Assembly: GCF_019443405.1 (NCBI RefSeq)
Contig: NZ_CP080376.1
Location: 1,612,001 to 1,676,000 of the forward strand
Reading direction: 5' to 3'
Source: Brevundimonas sp. PAMC22021
GTDB taxonomy: Bacteria > Pseudomonadota > Alphaproteobacteria > Caulobacterales > Caulobacteraceae
Length of the DNA: 64,000 bases
Under the pieces are notes generated by a model. The model worked only from the letters and a program-made list of their open reading frames with translations. It was not told the DNA's origin and ran no database searches. Of the stretch, positions 1-9,213 are shown piece after piece. A program made the translations under genes and the position numbers. The first letter of the stretch is position 1; each line of letters opens with the position of its first letter.

Positions 1-109
1 CTGTCGCCTGTGATCGACTCTTCCGTGCGAAGAGGATTCTCGGACGAGGACGCCTTGCCCGCGCCCCAAACTGAGCCTACTTCGCGCCCTGAAGCCCCCT
101 GACATCCGT

Positions 110-1636
110 ATGCACATCGGAGCCCCGACGATGCGCCACCTGATCGCCGATCCCGTCGTTCACCGCGAGCATTATCGCGAGGCCGACGATGACCAGCTGC
201 GCCTGGAGTGCGGCGTGTGCGGCGTCTGGGGCGCGGAGGCTGACGAAGGCTCCTCCATCGTGGCGCTGGGCCTGCACGCCCTACAGCATCGCGGCCAGGA
301 AGCCTGCGGCATCGCCAGCGTCAAGGACAGCCGCTTTCACACCGAACGTCACCAAGGCCTGGTGGGCGAAGCGTTCGGCGGGGCCGACCTGTCCCAGCGC
401 ATGCCGGGCGGCGCGGCGGTCGGGCACACGCGCTATTCGACCTCGGGCGGATCGTTCCTGCGCAACATCCAGCCGATGTTCGCCGATCTGGACCAGGGCG
501 GCATCGCCATCACCCACAACGGCAATCTGACCAACTTCAAATATCTGCACAGCCAGCTGGTCAGCGAAGGCGCCATCTTCCAGTCGACCTCCGATTCGGA
601 AGTCATCCTTCACCTGATCGCCCGCAGCCGGAAGGCCAAGATCGTGGACCGCTTCATCGACGCGCTGGCGCGCATCGAGGGCGGCTACGCCCTGGTCGCG
701 CAGACGCGCAGCAAGATGATCGGCGCGCGCGATCCGCTGGGGATCCGCCCGCTGGTGCTGGGCAAGGTCGGCGAGGCCTGGGTGCTGGCGTCCGAAACCT
801 GCGCCCTGGACATGATCGGCGCGACCCATGTGCGCGACATCGAGCACGGCGAAGTGGTCGTGATCGACGAAAGCGGCCTGCAGTCGATCAAGCCCTTCCC
901 CGCCCGATCGGCCCGGCCCTGCCTGTTCGAATACGTCTATTTCTCGCGTCCCGACTCCGTTGTGAACGGCCGCTCCGTCTATGAGGTCCGCAAGGAGATG
1001 GGTCGCGGACTGGCGCGCGAGCATGCGGTCGAGGCCGACATCGTCGTGCCCGTTCCCGATTCGGGCGTTCCGGCGGCGCTGGGCTATGCGCAGGAAAGCG
1101 GCATTCCCTACGAGATGGGGATCATCCGCAGCCACTATCTGGGCCGCACCTTCATTCAGCCCAGCCAAGGCGCACGGCAAAAGGGCGTGCGCATGAAGCA
1201 CAGCCCCAACAAGGCGGCGCTGGCGGGCAAGCGCGTCGTGCTGATCGACGATTCGATCGTGCGCGGCACCACCTCGGTCAAGCTGGTCCGCGCCGTGCGC
1301 GCGGCGGGCGCCAAGGAGGTGCACCTGCGCTCGGCCAGCCCGCAGATCCTGTATCCAGACTTCTACGGCATCGACATGCCCGAGCGCGCGCAGCTGATCG
1401 CCGCCAACAAGACGCTGGAAGAGATGCGCGAGATGCTGGAGGTCGATTCGCTCGGCTTCCTGTCGATCGACGGCCTCTACCGCGCCATGGGCGAGGATGG
1501 ACGCAACAACGCCCATCCCCAGTTCACCGATCACTATTTCACCGGCGAATATCCGACCCGCCTGCTGGATCGCGAGATCGAGGAAGGCGGACGCCAGGTC
1601 ACGGCGCGTCAGCTGTCGCTGCTGGTCAGCGCCTGA
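110..1636 (+). CDS. purF: Amidophosphoribosyltransferase PurF
   Basis: Catalyses the first committed step of purine synthesis, making phosphoribosylamine from PRPP and glutamine in the cytoplasm. The 508-residue protein has a class-II glutaminase domain with nucleophile Cys34 (motif ECGVCG) after a short propeptide-like N-terminus. A phosphoribosyltransferase domain carries the PRPP loop VVLIDDSIVRGTTS. The start could also be the ATG at 131, giving a protein seven residues shorter. The three C-terminal cysteines that bind a 4Fe-4S cluster in Bacillus-type enzymes look absent: the equivalent segments read YPDFYG and FTDHYFTGEYPT. It is followed by an SDR gene on the same strand after 59 bases. 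Confidence 0.97.
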   Translation: MHIGAPTMRHLIADPVVHREHYREADDDQLRLECGVCGVWGAEADEGSSIVALGLHALQHRGQEACGIASVKDSRFHTERHQGLVGEAFGGADLSQRMPGGAAVGHTRYSTSGGSFLRNIQPMFADLDQGGIAITHNGNLTNFKYLHSQLVSEGAIFQSTSDSEVILHLIARSRKAKIVDRFIDALARIEGGYALVAQTRSKMIGARDPLGIRPLVLGKVGEAWVLASETCALDMIGATHVRDIEHGEVVVIDESGLQSIKPFPARSARPCLFEYVYFSRPDSVVNGRSVYEVRKEMGRGLAREHAVEADIVVPVPDSGVPAALGYAQESGIPYEMGIIRSHYLGRTFIQPSQGARQKGVRMKHSPNKAALAGKRVVLIDDSIVRGTTSVKLVRAVRAAGAKEVHLRSASPQILYPDFYGIDMPERAQLIAANKTLEEMREMLEVDSLGFLSIDGLYRAMGEDGRNNAHPQFTDHYFTGEYPTRLLDREIEEGGRQVTARQLSLLVSA

Positions 1637-1695
1637 TCCAGCCTGCCGGTCGCTGCGCGCTTGGACAGCGTCTGAGGTCCGGCTAAGACGGCGGC

Positions 1696-2466
1696 ATGTC
1701 CAGCGCCGTTTCGCCCCAATTCCCGTGCCTGTCCGGCCGCATCGCCCTGGTCGTCGGGGCCTCTCGCGGCATCGGCCATGAGAGCGCGCTGGCACTGGCG
1801 CGGGCCGGCGCTCACGTCGTGGCGACCGCGCGGACCCAGGGCGGGCTGGAAGAGCTGGACGACGCTATCCTTGCCGCGACCGGCAATCGCGCGACGCTGG
1901 TTCCCTTCGATCTGGTGGACGGCGGCGGGATCGACCGGCTGGGCGGCGCCCTGTTCGAGCGGTTCGGGCGGCTGGACGTCTGGGTGCAGGCGGCGGCGAC
2001 CATGGGGCCATCGGGCCTCACGCCCGTCGCGCACGCCGACCCGCGCGAGTTCGCCAAGGTCGAGAAAACCAACTTCACCGCCGTCTATCGCCTGATCCGC
2101 TCGCTGGAGCCGTTGCTGCGCGCCTCTGACGCCGGCCGCGCCATTCACCTGACCACCAGCGTGGCCTCGGCCCCCCGCGCCTTCTGGGGCATGTACGCCG
2201 CGACCAAGGCGGGCGCCGAAGCCCTGTTCAAGGCGTGGGCCGACGAGGTGGAGTCGACACCCATTCGCTGCGCCATTGTCGATCCAGGTCGCATGCGCAC
2301 CCAGATGCGTGCCCAGGCCTACCCCGGCGAGGATCCGGCGATCCTGCCTCACCCGTCCGATATCGGCCCGCTGATCGTCGATTTGGCTCGCGGCGACCGC
2401 ACGCCGCCGCTGACCGTCAAGTTCCAGGACTGGAGGTCCGCCCCTTCCGGGGAGGCCCTGGTCTAG
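1696..2466 (+). CDS. SDR family oxidoreductase
   Basis: A 256-residue short-chain dehydrogenase/reductase, probably cytoplasmic and NAD(P)-dependent. The Rossmann motif GASRGIG lies near residue 20 and the catalytic Tyr-x-x-x-Lys appears as YAATK near residue 172. The substrate cannot be read from the sequence. It lies 59 bases downstream of purF and ends 5 bases before a convergent gene, so it may be read from the purF promoter. Length and motifs are typical of classical SDRs. Confidence 0.9.
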   Translation: MSSAVSPQFPCLSGRIALVVGASRGIGHESALALARAGAHVVATARTQGGLEELDDAILAATGNRATLVPFDLVDGGGIDRLGGALFERFGRLDVWVQAAATMGPSGLTPVAHADPREFAKVEKTNFTAVYRLIRSLEPLLRASDAGRAIHLTTSVASAPRAFWGMYAATKAGAEALFKAWADEVESTPIRCAIVDPGRMRTQMRAQAYPGEDPAILPHPSDIGPLIVDLARGDRTPPLTVKFQDWRSAPSGEALV

Positions 2467-2471
2467 ACGTG

Positions 2472-2894
2472 TCAGGCGCCCGGCAGCGCGGGCTCCGGCA
2501 AGATCGGCGGGGTGCTGTCGACGAAAGTCAGATACTCGCGCCAAAGATGGTGCGTCCGCTCCCGCGTCAGGTCAGTCTTGCAGGCCAGAAACATCGACTG
2601 CCGGATTGAGCCGTCCCGCCAATGCGTGTGGACTGCGTTGCAGGCGCTGTCCGCATAAGCAGCCCAGGCGGCCTGGCTGTCGGTGATCTCGACGATCAGC
2701 CCGTCGGCGGCGCCGCTCTCCTCGCGGAGACGGGTCAAGGCAGCGTCAAGATACGCCCGCATCCGCGCCGTTTCCTGCTCCAGTTCCACGCCCCTGCATT
2801 CGTCAATCTGAACGTTGGTCACGGCGCTGGCGCAGTCCAACCCCGCTTCGCTGTTCTGGACGGACAACAGGGCGGCGGCGAGCAGGGCGAGCAT
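2472..2894 (-). CDS. LprI/DUF1311-type secreted protein
   Basis: A 140-residue protein with an N-terminal signal peptide (hydrophobic residues 1-15, then SVQNSEAG). The mature part has four cysteines and the pattern of DUF1311/lysozyme-inhibitor LprI proteins: C...ECRGVELEQ, a central SQAAWAAYADSAC and a late ACKTDLTRERT. Members are periplasmic or surface proteins; some inhibit lysozyme, but that role is not shown here. The start lies 4 bases from the stop of der on the same strand, so it is probably the last gene of the yfgM-bamB-der operon. Confidence 0.75.
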   Translation of the reverse strand: MLALLAAALLSVQNSEAGLDCASAVTNVQIDECRGVELEQETARMRAYLDAALTRLREESGAADGLIVEITDSQAAWAAYADSACNAVHTHWRDGSIRQSMFLACKTDLTRERTHHLWREYLTFVDSTPPILPEPALPGA

Positions 2895-2898
2895 GGCC

Positions 2899-4518
2899 CT
2901 ACTTCTTCGGTCCGCTCTTCTGGCCGGTGCGGATGCGGCCGGAGCGGCTGACCTGGCGGGCGCCGCCGCGTGCGCCCTTGCCGATGGCCACGCTGGTTCC
3001 CGCCTTCTTGGACGAAGACGCCTTGACCGCGCCGATGACGCGCGGCTTGGCGACGCGCGTCTTTTTCTGCTCCAGCGCCTTGCCGGGCAGGTTGGACAGC
3101 TGTTCCTGCTTTTCGGCCTTCAGCACCTTGCGCGGCGCCGTCTTGGCCGCGCCCTTGAACCGCTCGGGCCCCGACTTGGCGCCGCCGCCGACATAGGGGT
3201 TCTCGCTGCCCGACTTGACCGTCAGGCGGATCGGCGTGCCGGGCAGGTCAAAGCTTTCCCGGATCGAGTTCACCAGATACCGCTTGTAGTGGTCCGGCAT
3301 GGCCGAGGCGCGGCTGGCCATCAGCACAAACGTCGGCGGACGCGCCTTGGTCTGGGCGATGTATTTGGGCTTGATCCGCTTGCCGTCCACGGCGGGCGGC
3401 GGGTGCCGCTGGGTGGCGAGCGACAGCCAATCGTTCAGGTCCTTGGTCTTCACCTTGACCGACCAGGTGTCATAGGCCTGAAGCACCGCCGGCATCAGAC
3501 GTTCGACGCCACGCCCGCTGTGCGCCGACAACGCAACAAAGGGCGAGCCCTTCAGCTGCGGCAGCTTGTCCTCGGCCAGGCGCTTCAGTTCGGCCAGGCG
3601 GGCCTGCGGCTCGTCCTCCAGGTCCCATTTGGAGGCCACATAGATCAGGCCGCGGCCTTCGCGCTCGACCAGATCGGCCAACTGCAGGTCCTGGGTGTCG
3701 AAGGCGTCGTCCTTGTCCATCACCAGGATCACCACCTCGGCGAAGGTGATGGCGCGAATGGTGTCGGCGACGGACAGCTTTTCCAGCTTCTCCTGGACCC
3801 GCGCCTTGCGTCGCATGCCGGCGGTGTCGACCAGACGGATGTTCTTGTCTTCGTAGACCCAGTCGACCGAGATGGAGTCGCGGGTGATGCCCGCCTCTGG
3901 ACCAGTCAGCAGGCGATCCTCGCCCAGAAGGCGGTTGATCAGCGTCGACTTGCCGGCGTTCGGGCGGCCGATCACGGCGATGCGGATCGGTTTTTCCGGC
4001 TCATCCTCTTCTTCGATGAAGATGTCGGCGGAGGCGGCCAGGATCGCCTGGTAGAGGTCGGCCATGCCCTCGCCGTGCTCGGCCGAAATGGCGACGGGTT
4101 CTCCAAAGCCCAGGGCGTGCGCCTCGCCCACACCGCCGCCCGAAGCCTGGCTTTCGGACTTGTTGGCCAAGAGGACGACCGGCGTGTGCTGCTTGCGAAG
4201 GCGATCGGCGAAGATGCGGTCCAGCGAGGTCACGCCTTCGCGGGCGTCCATCATGAACAGGATCAGTTCGGCGTCTTCCAGCGCGGCCTCGGTCTGCTCG
4301 CGCATCCTGGCCTCGAGGCTCTCGTCGGTGACGTCCTCGTAGCCGGCCGTGTCGATCAGCGTAAGGTCCATGTCCCCGATCACGCCGTCCGCATAGCGGC
4401 GGTCGCGGGTCACGCCGGGGCGATCATCGACCAGCGCCAAACGCTTGCCGACAAGGCGATTGAACAGGGTCGACTTGCCCACATTGGGGCGGCCGACGAT
4501 GGCGACCTTCAGAGCCAT
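2899..4518 (-). CDS. der: Ribosome biogenesis GTPase Der
   Basis: Double-GTPase needed for assembly of the 50S ribosomal subunit. Two G domains are visible: the first has GRPNVGKST at residues 9-17, DTAGYE and NKSE; the second, near residue 185, has GRPNAGKST, DTAGMRRK and SKWD. A KH-like domain follows. The protein is 539 residues against roughly 440-490 for most family members, because it carries about 80 extra C-terminal residues rich in Lys, Arg, Ala and Gly. It lies 31 bases downstream of bamB, matching the conserved yfgM-bamB-der order of proteobacteria. Confidence 0.97.
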   Translation of the reverse strand: MALKVAIVGRPNVGKSTLFNRLVGKRLALVDDRPGVTRDRRYADGVIGDMDLTLIDTAGYEDVTDESLEARMREQTEAALEDAELILFMMDAREGVTSLDRIFADRLRKQHTPVVLLANKSESQASGGGVGEAHALGFGEPVAISAEHGEGMADLYQAILAASADIFIEEEDEPEKPIRIAVIGRPNAGKSTLINRLLGEDRLLTGPEAGITRDSISVDWVYEDKNIRLVDTAGMRRKARVQEKLEKLSVADTIRAITFAEVVILVMDKDDAFDTQDLQLADLVEREGRGLIYVASKWDLEDEPQARLAELKRLAEDKLPQLKGSPFVALSAHSGRGVERLMPAVLQAYDTWSVKVKTKDLNDWLSLATQRHPPPAVDGKRIKPKYIAQTKARPPTFVLMASRASAMPDHYKRYLVNSIRESFDLPGTPIRLTVKSGSENPYVGGGAKSGPERFKGAAKTAPRKVLKAEKQEQLSNLPGKALEQKKTRVAKPRVIGAVKASSSKKAGTSVAIGKGARGGARQVSRSGRIRTGQKSGPKK

Positions 4519-4549
4519 GCCGGCCTTCTAGCTTAGTTTCAGCCGCTCG

Positions 4550-5956
4550 TCAGCGAATGCAGACGAGTTCGCCGCGATCCGTCACGACATAGAGCGCGCC
4601 GTTATAGGCCGACGGCGCGATATAGGCCGGCGCGCCCAGGTTCAGCCGCGACTGCTCCGCGCCCGTCTTGGGATCGAAGGCCACCGCCTCGCCGAACGAG
4701 TTGACCATCACCAAGCGGTTGGAGGCCAGGATCGGGCCCGACCAGCTGGGGCGGACCTCCCGGTCGAAGAAGCCCAGGAAGCCGCCTTCGTTGCGCTCGC
4801 GCCCCTCGTTCAGTTCGCGCGTCCAGTAGATCTGGCCGGTGTCGCGGTTGGCGACGATCAGCTGACCGCTCTTGGACACGGCGTAGACCACGTCGCCGAC
4901 GGGCAGCGGGGCGTTCACGCCGGTGACCGGCAGCTGCCATTTCGGCTGGCCCGAGCGCAGATCCAGCGCGGACAGAACGCCCGAATGGCTGACGCCGTAG
5001 ATCATGCCGCGGCTGACCACCGGACGGCCCGCCACGTCGCGCACCTCGGACAGGGCGCTGGTGCGGCTGGTGCGCGACAGCACCTGCTGCCACACGGCCT
5101 GGCCGTTTGCGGCGCGCACCGCGACCAGTTCGCCGGACGAGAAGGGCGCGATCACAGTGTCGCCGCTGACCGCGGGGCTCGAGGCGCGCATGATCCGCGC
5201 CGGCTCGGCGATGCCGCGATAGGCCCAGGCCTGGGCGCCGGTGTTGACGTCAAAGGCGAACAGCTGGCTGTCCACGTCGATGGCGTAGACGCGGTTGCCG
5301 ACAACGGTGGGCGCGCCGTGGATCGGCGAGTCAACGGTGGTGCGCCACAGGACCGCACCGGTGTTGGCGTCCAGCGCCGTCATGACGCGGTAGCCGGAGG
5401 AGACGAACACCTTGCCAGCAGCATAGGCCACGCCGCCGCCGAAGCCGCCGCGCGCCAGGCCTTCCGGCTTGATGTCGGTGCGCCACAGGATTTCGCCGCT
5501 GTCAGCCGACACGGCCGCGACCGTCGAATCGCCGTCCAGGGTGAACAGCTTGCCGTCGGAGGCGACGACCGGCGCCATCACCGTGCCGGGCACCTGCGAT
5601 CCCTGGCCGATGCTGCGCCGCCAGGCGACCTGGAAGTTCGGAGCGGCAATGACGTGCTCGACCAGGTTCTCGGGCGTGCCCCCGGGCTGCGCCCAAGCCG
5701 TGACCGCCTGAGGTCCCGGCAGAAAGAAGTCGCGGCCCGACAGGGCGGCGGACGGCGCCAGCTGCTGCTCGAACTCCAGCACCGAGATGCGCTGGCCCTC
5801 GGTCGCGGTGGCCGCCGGCTCGTCGCTGCGACCCAGGCCGAACGGCAGGTTGCGGCGCACCGTGCCGCACGCGGCCAGGGTGACGGCCACGCCGCAGACC
5901 AGCGCGACCTTGAGGGCTCGGGAAGTCATCGAAGGCGTCCTGTCGGAAATCGTCAC
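4550..5956 (-). CDS. bamB: Outer membrane assembly lipoprotein BamB
   Basis: A 468-residue lipoprotein of the BAM complex that inserts beta-barrel proteins into the outer membrane. The signal ends in the lipobox LAAC with Cys30 as the lipidation site; an alternative ATG at residue 10 would give a more usual signal length. The rest is a PQQ-like eight-bladed propeller with repeated blades such as ALDANTGAVLWRT and AFDVNTGAQAWAY. Its start overlaps the stop of the YfgM-like gene by 4 bases (ATGA), indicating translational coupling. Confidence 0.95.
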   Translation of the reverse strand: MTISDRTPSMTSRALKVALVCGVAVTLAACGTVRRNLPFGLGRSDEPAATATEGQRISVLEFEQQLAPSAALSGRDFFLPGPQAVTAWAQPGGTPENLVEHVIAAPNFQVAWRRSIGQGSQVPGTVMAPVVASDGKLFTLDGDSTVAAVSADSGEILWRTDIKPEGLARGGFGGGVAYAAGKVFVSSGYRVMTALDANTGAVLWRTTVDSPIHGAPTVVGNRVYAIDVDSQLFAFDVNTGAQAWAYRGIAEPARIMRASSPAVSGDTVIAPFSSGELVAVRAANGQAVWQQVLSRTSRTSALSEVRDVAGRPVVSRGMIYGVSHSGVLSALDLRSGQPKWQLPVTGVNAPLPVGDVVYAVSKSGQLIVANRDTGQIYWTRELNEGRERNEGGFLGFFDREVRPSWSGPILASNRLVMVNSFGEAVAFDPKTGAEQSRLNLGAPAYIAPSAYNGALYVVTDRGELVCIR

Positions 5957-6738
5957 TGTTGCGGCGTAGCCTGAACCGGCGCGCCTGCCGGAGCGCCTTG
6001 AGTGGGCGCGCCCTGTCCGGGAGCCGTCTGGGGCTGCGCCTGCGGCGCGGGCGCCGTCGCGGCGGCCCGGACGATGGCGGGCAGCGAACCGGCCGTTCCC
6101 GCATCGATCATGGCGATGGCGGCCTGGGCGCGTTGGCGCACCGGCTCGGGCACGTCCTGGCCGAGTTGCAGCTGCACAAAGGCGGTCCGGGCGGGCGCAA
6201 CCTGGCCGTTCTGCAGACGCGCCATGGCCAGGGCTTCCTGGGCAAAGGCGCGCAAGGGACGATCGTCGCCGGTCAGCGGCTCCAGCCGGGTTTCGACCTC
6301 GGCCAGGGGCGCGGTGTCCATGGCCAGGAAGGCCGCCTTCAGCGCGGCGGGATCGGACAGGATCGGATCACGCGAAGCCTTCGCCGCCCCGTCGAACAGC
6401 CGAATGGCCTCGGGGATGTTGTTGGCCGTGACGGCGAGGCCAGCCTGCTGCTGCAGCGCCAGCGACTTGTAGGCGCCGTTGCCTTCGCGCGCGGCCTCTT
6501 CAAAGGCGGTGCGGGCGCCGGCCGGGTTCTCGGCGCGCAGCGCCTCCATGCCGCGATCATAGGCGGCCGACGCCTTGTCGGCCTTGCCCGTCTGGAAGCT
6601 CTGCCAGCCCCACCAAGCCAGCGCCGCGATCAGGGCGAGCAGCAGAAGACCGGCGACGATGGGTCCCCAGGTGCGGAACAGCCGCTTGTAGCGGTCGGAG
6701 CGAAGCTCCCCCTCGACCTGCTCGAAGACATCAACCAC
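5953..6738 (-). CDS. YfgM-like membrane-anchored TPR protein
   Basis: A 261-residue inner-membrane protein with its bulk in the periplasm. A single membrane segment lies at about residues 24-46 (WGPIVAGLLLLALIAALAWW), followed by Ala-rich tetratricopeptide-type helices and a Pro/Gln/Ala-rich tail. In E. coli YfgM works with SecYEG and periplasmic chaperones. It is the first gene of the operon with bamB and der, overlapping bamB by 4 bases. About 80 bases separate it from panB on the same strand, so a promoter is likely in that gap. Confidence 0.88.
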   Translation of the reverse strand: MVDVFEQVEGELRSDRYKRLFRTWGPIVAGLLLLALIAALAWWGWQSFQTGKADKASAAYDRGMEALRAENPAGARTAFEEAAREGNGAYKSLALQQQAGLAVTANNIPEAIRLFDGAAKASRDPILSDPAALKAAFLAMDTAPLAEVETRLEPLTGDDRPLRAFAQEALAMARLQNGQVAPARTAFVQLQLGQDVPEPVRQRAQAAIAMIDAGTAGSLPAIVRAAATAPAPQAQPQTAPGQGAPTQGAPAGAPVQATPQQ

Positions 6739-6817
6739 GAGAAACGCGCCCCAAAACCTGAAAGGATCGAACCGGCGCGGACCCTAGAGGGTCGGCCCCG
6801 ACGCCGCAACGCAAGCG

Positions 6818-7654
6818 CTACGGCGAAGCCGGCTTTTTGGAGAAGTAGGTTTCGACTTCGGCAGGAAAACGGCGGCCCTTCACATCGGCCGCATAGTCGG
6901 CGGTCGCCCGGTCGATTTCGCCTCGCAGATCGGCGTATTTGCGCACGAACTTCGGCGTCCAGTCGAACAGGCCCAGCATGTCTGGCGTCACCAGAATCTG
7001 TCCATCGCAGGCGGCCGAGGCGCCGATGCCGACAGTGGGGACAGACACGGCCTCGGTGATATCGCGCGCCAGCCCTTCGGCCACGCCTTCGATGACGATG
7101 GAGAAGGCGCCGGCGTCCGCGGTCGCTTCCGCCTCGGCGATGACGCGCAGTCGCTCCTCTTCCGTGCGACCCTTGGCCTTGAAGGCGCCGTCGGTCAGCA
7201 CCGCCTGGGGGCGCAGGCCGACGTGGCCCATGACCGGAATGCCGCGCTGGACCAGATAGGAAATGGTCTCGGGCACCGTGGGTCCGCTTTCGAGCTTCAC
7301 GGCCTGGGCTCCCGTTTCCTTCATCATCCGGGCGCAGTTCCCGTAGGCGACTTCCTTGCCGCCTTCGTAGGAGCCAAAGGGCATGTCGACCACCACCATG
7401 GCGCGGCGCGATCCGCGCATCACCGCCTGGCCATGCAGGATCATCATCTCCATGGTCACGCCGACGGTGTTGGGCAGGCCATGGACCACCATGCCGACGC
7501 TGTCGCCGACCAGCAGCAGGTCGCAATGGGCATCCAGCAGGGCCGCCGTCGGCGCGTCATAGGCGGTCAGGCAGACGATGGGCTCTGCGCCCTTGCGGGC
7601 CTGAATGTCCGGCGCCGCGATGCGACGAACGGTCTGCTGAACCTGGCTGGACAT
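6818..7654 (-). CDS. panB: Ketopantoate hydroxymethyltransferase PanB
   Basis: Cytoplasmic enzyme of pantothenate/CoA synthesis that transfers a hydroxymethyl group from methylenetetrahydrofolate to 2-oxoisovalerate. The 278-residue length is normal. Diagnostic stretches are LVGDSVGMVVHG, the Mg-binding region VVVDMPFGSYEG and MGHVGLRPQ. It has no obvious operon partner: the genes upstream belong to a sigma factor system and the yfgM operon lies downstream. Confidence 0.96.
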   Translation of the reverse strand: MSSQVQQTVRRIAAPDIQARKGAEPIVCLTAYDAPTAALLDAHCDLLLVGDSVGMVVHGLPNTVGVTMEMMILHGQAVMRGSRRAMVVVDMPFGSYEGGKEVAYGNCARMMKETGAQAVKLESGPTVPETISYLVQRGIPVMGHVGLRPQAVLTDGAFKAKGRTEEERLRVIAEAEATADAGAFSIVIEGVAEGLARDITEAVSVPTVGIGASAACDGQILVTPDMLGLFDWTPKFVRKYADLRGEIDRATADYAADVKGRRFPAEVETYFSKKPASP

Positions 7655-7713
7655 GCGCTCACTCCTGGAAGCCAGCCGCTCAGATAGGCGCGCCCAGCCC
7701 CCGCGTCACGCCC

Positions 7714-8121
7714 CTAGAGGTCCTGCGACAGGCGAACGGCGCCGGCGGCCAGCAGGGCGAACAGGGCCCCGGCCGTGATCCAGAACATCTGCATGCCGCC
7801 CGTGCTCATCAGGTCGATGGACGACAGACCCAAGCCGTCCAGCCCAGACTGCACCGCGCCCTGAGCCGTGACGCCGGCCGCCTGCACCCCTTGCGTCAGG
7901 GCGGTCGTGTCGGTCTCGGCGCCGCTGAAGTTCAGGTGCACGCTTTCGCGCACCGCGACGCATCCGCCCACAACGCCGGCCAGGGTCAGGGCAAAGGCCC
8001 TCGCCCGCGACGAGCGTGTCAGTCGCGTCTCGACTTGAGCCGCGAACAGTTCAGTGTCGACGAGCGGAGGCTGTCGGGCGAACAGGCGCTCGATGGCGGG
8101 ATCGAATTCATCAGCCGACAT
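7714..8121 (-). CDS. Putative membrane anti-sigma partner of the upstream ECF factor
   Basis: A 135-residue protein if translation starts at the ATG at 8119-8121. The start was chosen because it overlaps the sigma factor gene by 11 bases; a longer reading to 8193 would run far into that gene. The N-terminus is a short cytoplasmic stretch (DEFDPAIERLFARQPP). A weak membrane segment lies near residues 37-55 and a clear one near the C-terminus (FWITAGALFALLAAGAV). Position and topology fit an anti-sigma factor, but no zinc-finger (ZAS) motif is seen, so the role is inferred from context. Confidence 0.55.
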   Translation of the reverse strand: MSADEFDPAIERLFARQPPLVDTELFAAQVETRLTRSSRARAFALTLAGVVGGCVAVRESVHLNFSGAETDTTALTQGVQAAGVTAQGAVQSGLDGLGLSSIDLMSTGGMQMFWITAGALFALLAAGAVRLSQDL

Positions 8122-8668
8122 GCGCCGACCTCCCGAGTGCATCCGTTCGCGGATCGAGCCGCGCGCGGAGTTTATCCAGACCACGTTTGACATGAGATTT
8201 CACCGTTCCGAGCGGCAGATTCATGGCCGAGGCGATCTCCAGGTGACTGAGCCCCGCGCCGTGGCACAGGGAGACGCACAGGCGCTCGGTCTCGCTCAGC
8301 GTCTTCAGCGCCTCGTCCAGGTCCATCAGCCCGGCGGTGTCGAACGTCGGCGCCGCGTCCTCCGTCTCGACCTCGGCGACGTAGCGCGCTTCGTGCGCCC
8401 GGCGCTTCAGGTACAAGCGCGCGGCGATCCGCTTAATCCAGCCGACGAAAGGGCCCTCAGCGCGGAACTCGCCGCACCGCTGGAACGCCTGCAAGAAGGC
8501 GTCCTGGGCGATGTCGTCCGCCAGCGACGCTTCGGCCCCCATCCGGCGCAGCAGCCCCCGCACCGCCGAGCCATGACGGCGCACCAGTTCGCCGAACTCT
8601 CGCCTGCCGCCCGCCGCCGCCTGGGCGGCGAGCTCGTTGTCGTGCAGGTTACGCAACGGCTGTTTCAT
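8111..8668 (-). CDS. ECF-type RNA polymerase sigma factor
   Basis: A 185-residue sigma-70 family factor with only regions 2 and 4. Region 2 includes ADDIAQDAFLQAFQR and the -10 recognition helix area GWIKRIAARLYLKRR. Region 4 contains LSETERLCVSLCHGAGLSH and the DNA-binding helix-turn-helix LPLGTVKSHVKRGLDKLR. It is co-transcribed and overlaps with a small membrane protein that probably holds it inactive. The regulon cannot be read from the sequence. Confidence 0.92.
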   Translation of the reverse strand: MKQPLRNLHDNELAAQAAAGGRREFGELVRRHGSAVRGLLRRMGAEASLADDIAQDAFLQAFQRCGEFRAEGPFVGWIKRIAARLYLKRRAHEARYVAEVETEDAAPTFDTAGLMDLDEALKTLSETERLCVSLCHGAGLSHLEIASAMNLPLGTVKSHVKRGLDKLRARLDPRTDALGRSAHVG

Positions 8669-8692
8669 GACGGTCCCCTCCCCGGCCGCCGC

Positions 8693-9088
8693 TCAGTCCC
8701 TGTTCTTGTTGAAGAAGCTCAGGACGATGAAGGCGATGCCGATGGTGATGGGGATGCAGGCGACGCCCAGCAGACCGCCGTGGAAATCCTGATCCCATCC
8801 GCCGATGAGTTCGTTCACGGCCGCGAAGGCGGCCAGGCCGACGCCGGTCGCCAGCCACAACACGCCCCGGCGCAGGTCCCGTGTGCGCGACGGCAGGCTG
8901 CGCTGCACGTCCTTGGTCATGGCGTCGACGAGTTCGGCCGGCAACGGCTGGCCCTTGTCGATGGCCGAACGCACCGTCAGCTGCATCTCCTTCTTCTCGC
9001 GGCTCTTCAGATAGCTCGGACCCACGACAATGGCGGTGATGGTGCCGAAGACGGCGAAAATGGCGAAGATCGGAATGAAGTCTTCCAC
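8693..9088 (-). CDS. DUF6249-like small membrane protein
   Basis: A 131-residue inner-membrane protein with three hydrophobic segments: residues 3-24, about 75-92 (GVLWLATGVGLAAFAAV) and 106-125 (LLGVACIPITIGIAFIVLSF). Between the first two is a charged cytoplasmic region. The pattern resembles DUF6249 proteins often found beside ECF sigma genes in Caulobacterales. It lies 24 bases upstream of the sigma factor gene on the same strand, so the three genes probably form one operon. Function is unknown. Confidence 0.7.
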   Translation of the reverse strand: MEDFIPIFAIFAVFGTITAIVVGPSYLKSREKKEMQLTVRSAIDKGQPLPAELVDAMTKDVQRSLPSRTRDLRRGVLWLATGVGLAAFAAVNELIGGWDQDFHGGLLGVACIPITIGIAFIVLSFFNKNRD

Positions 9089-9213
9089 GATGATACCCCT
9101 TTGATCCTTATGGCCCAGCTTGCTGCCGAGGCCTTCTGATCACAAGAGGCGGCCAGACGCGCCCGTGGATGCGCGGCCGGAGGTGAAACTTTCGTAAGGC
9201 GACGCTTGGCCGC

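Noticed and set aside
2815..4536. 573-codon plus-strand frame
   Set aside because: Antisense to der, which has two intact GTPase domains; the frame has Arg/Leu/Gly-biased composition and no domain.
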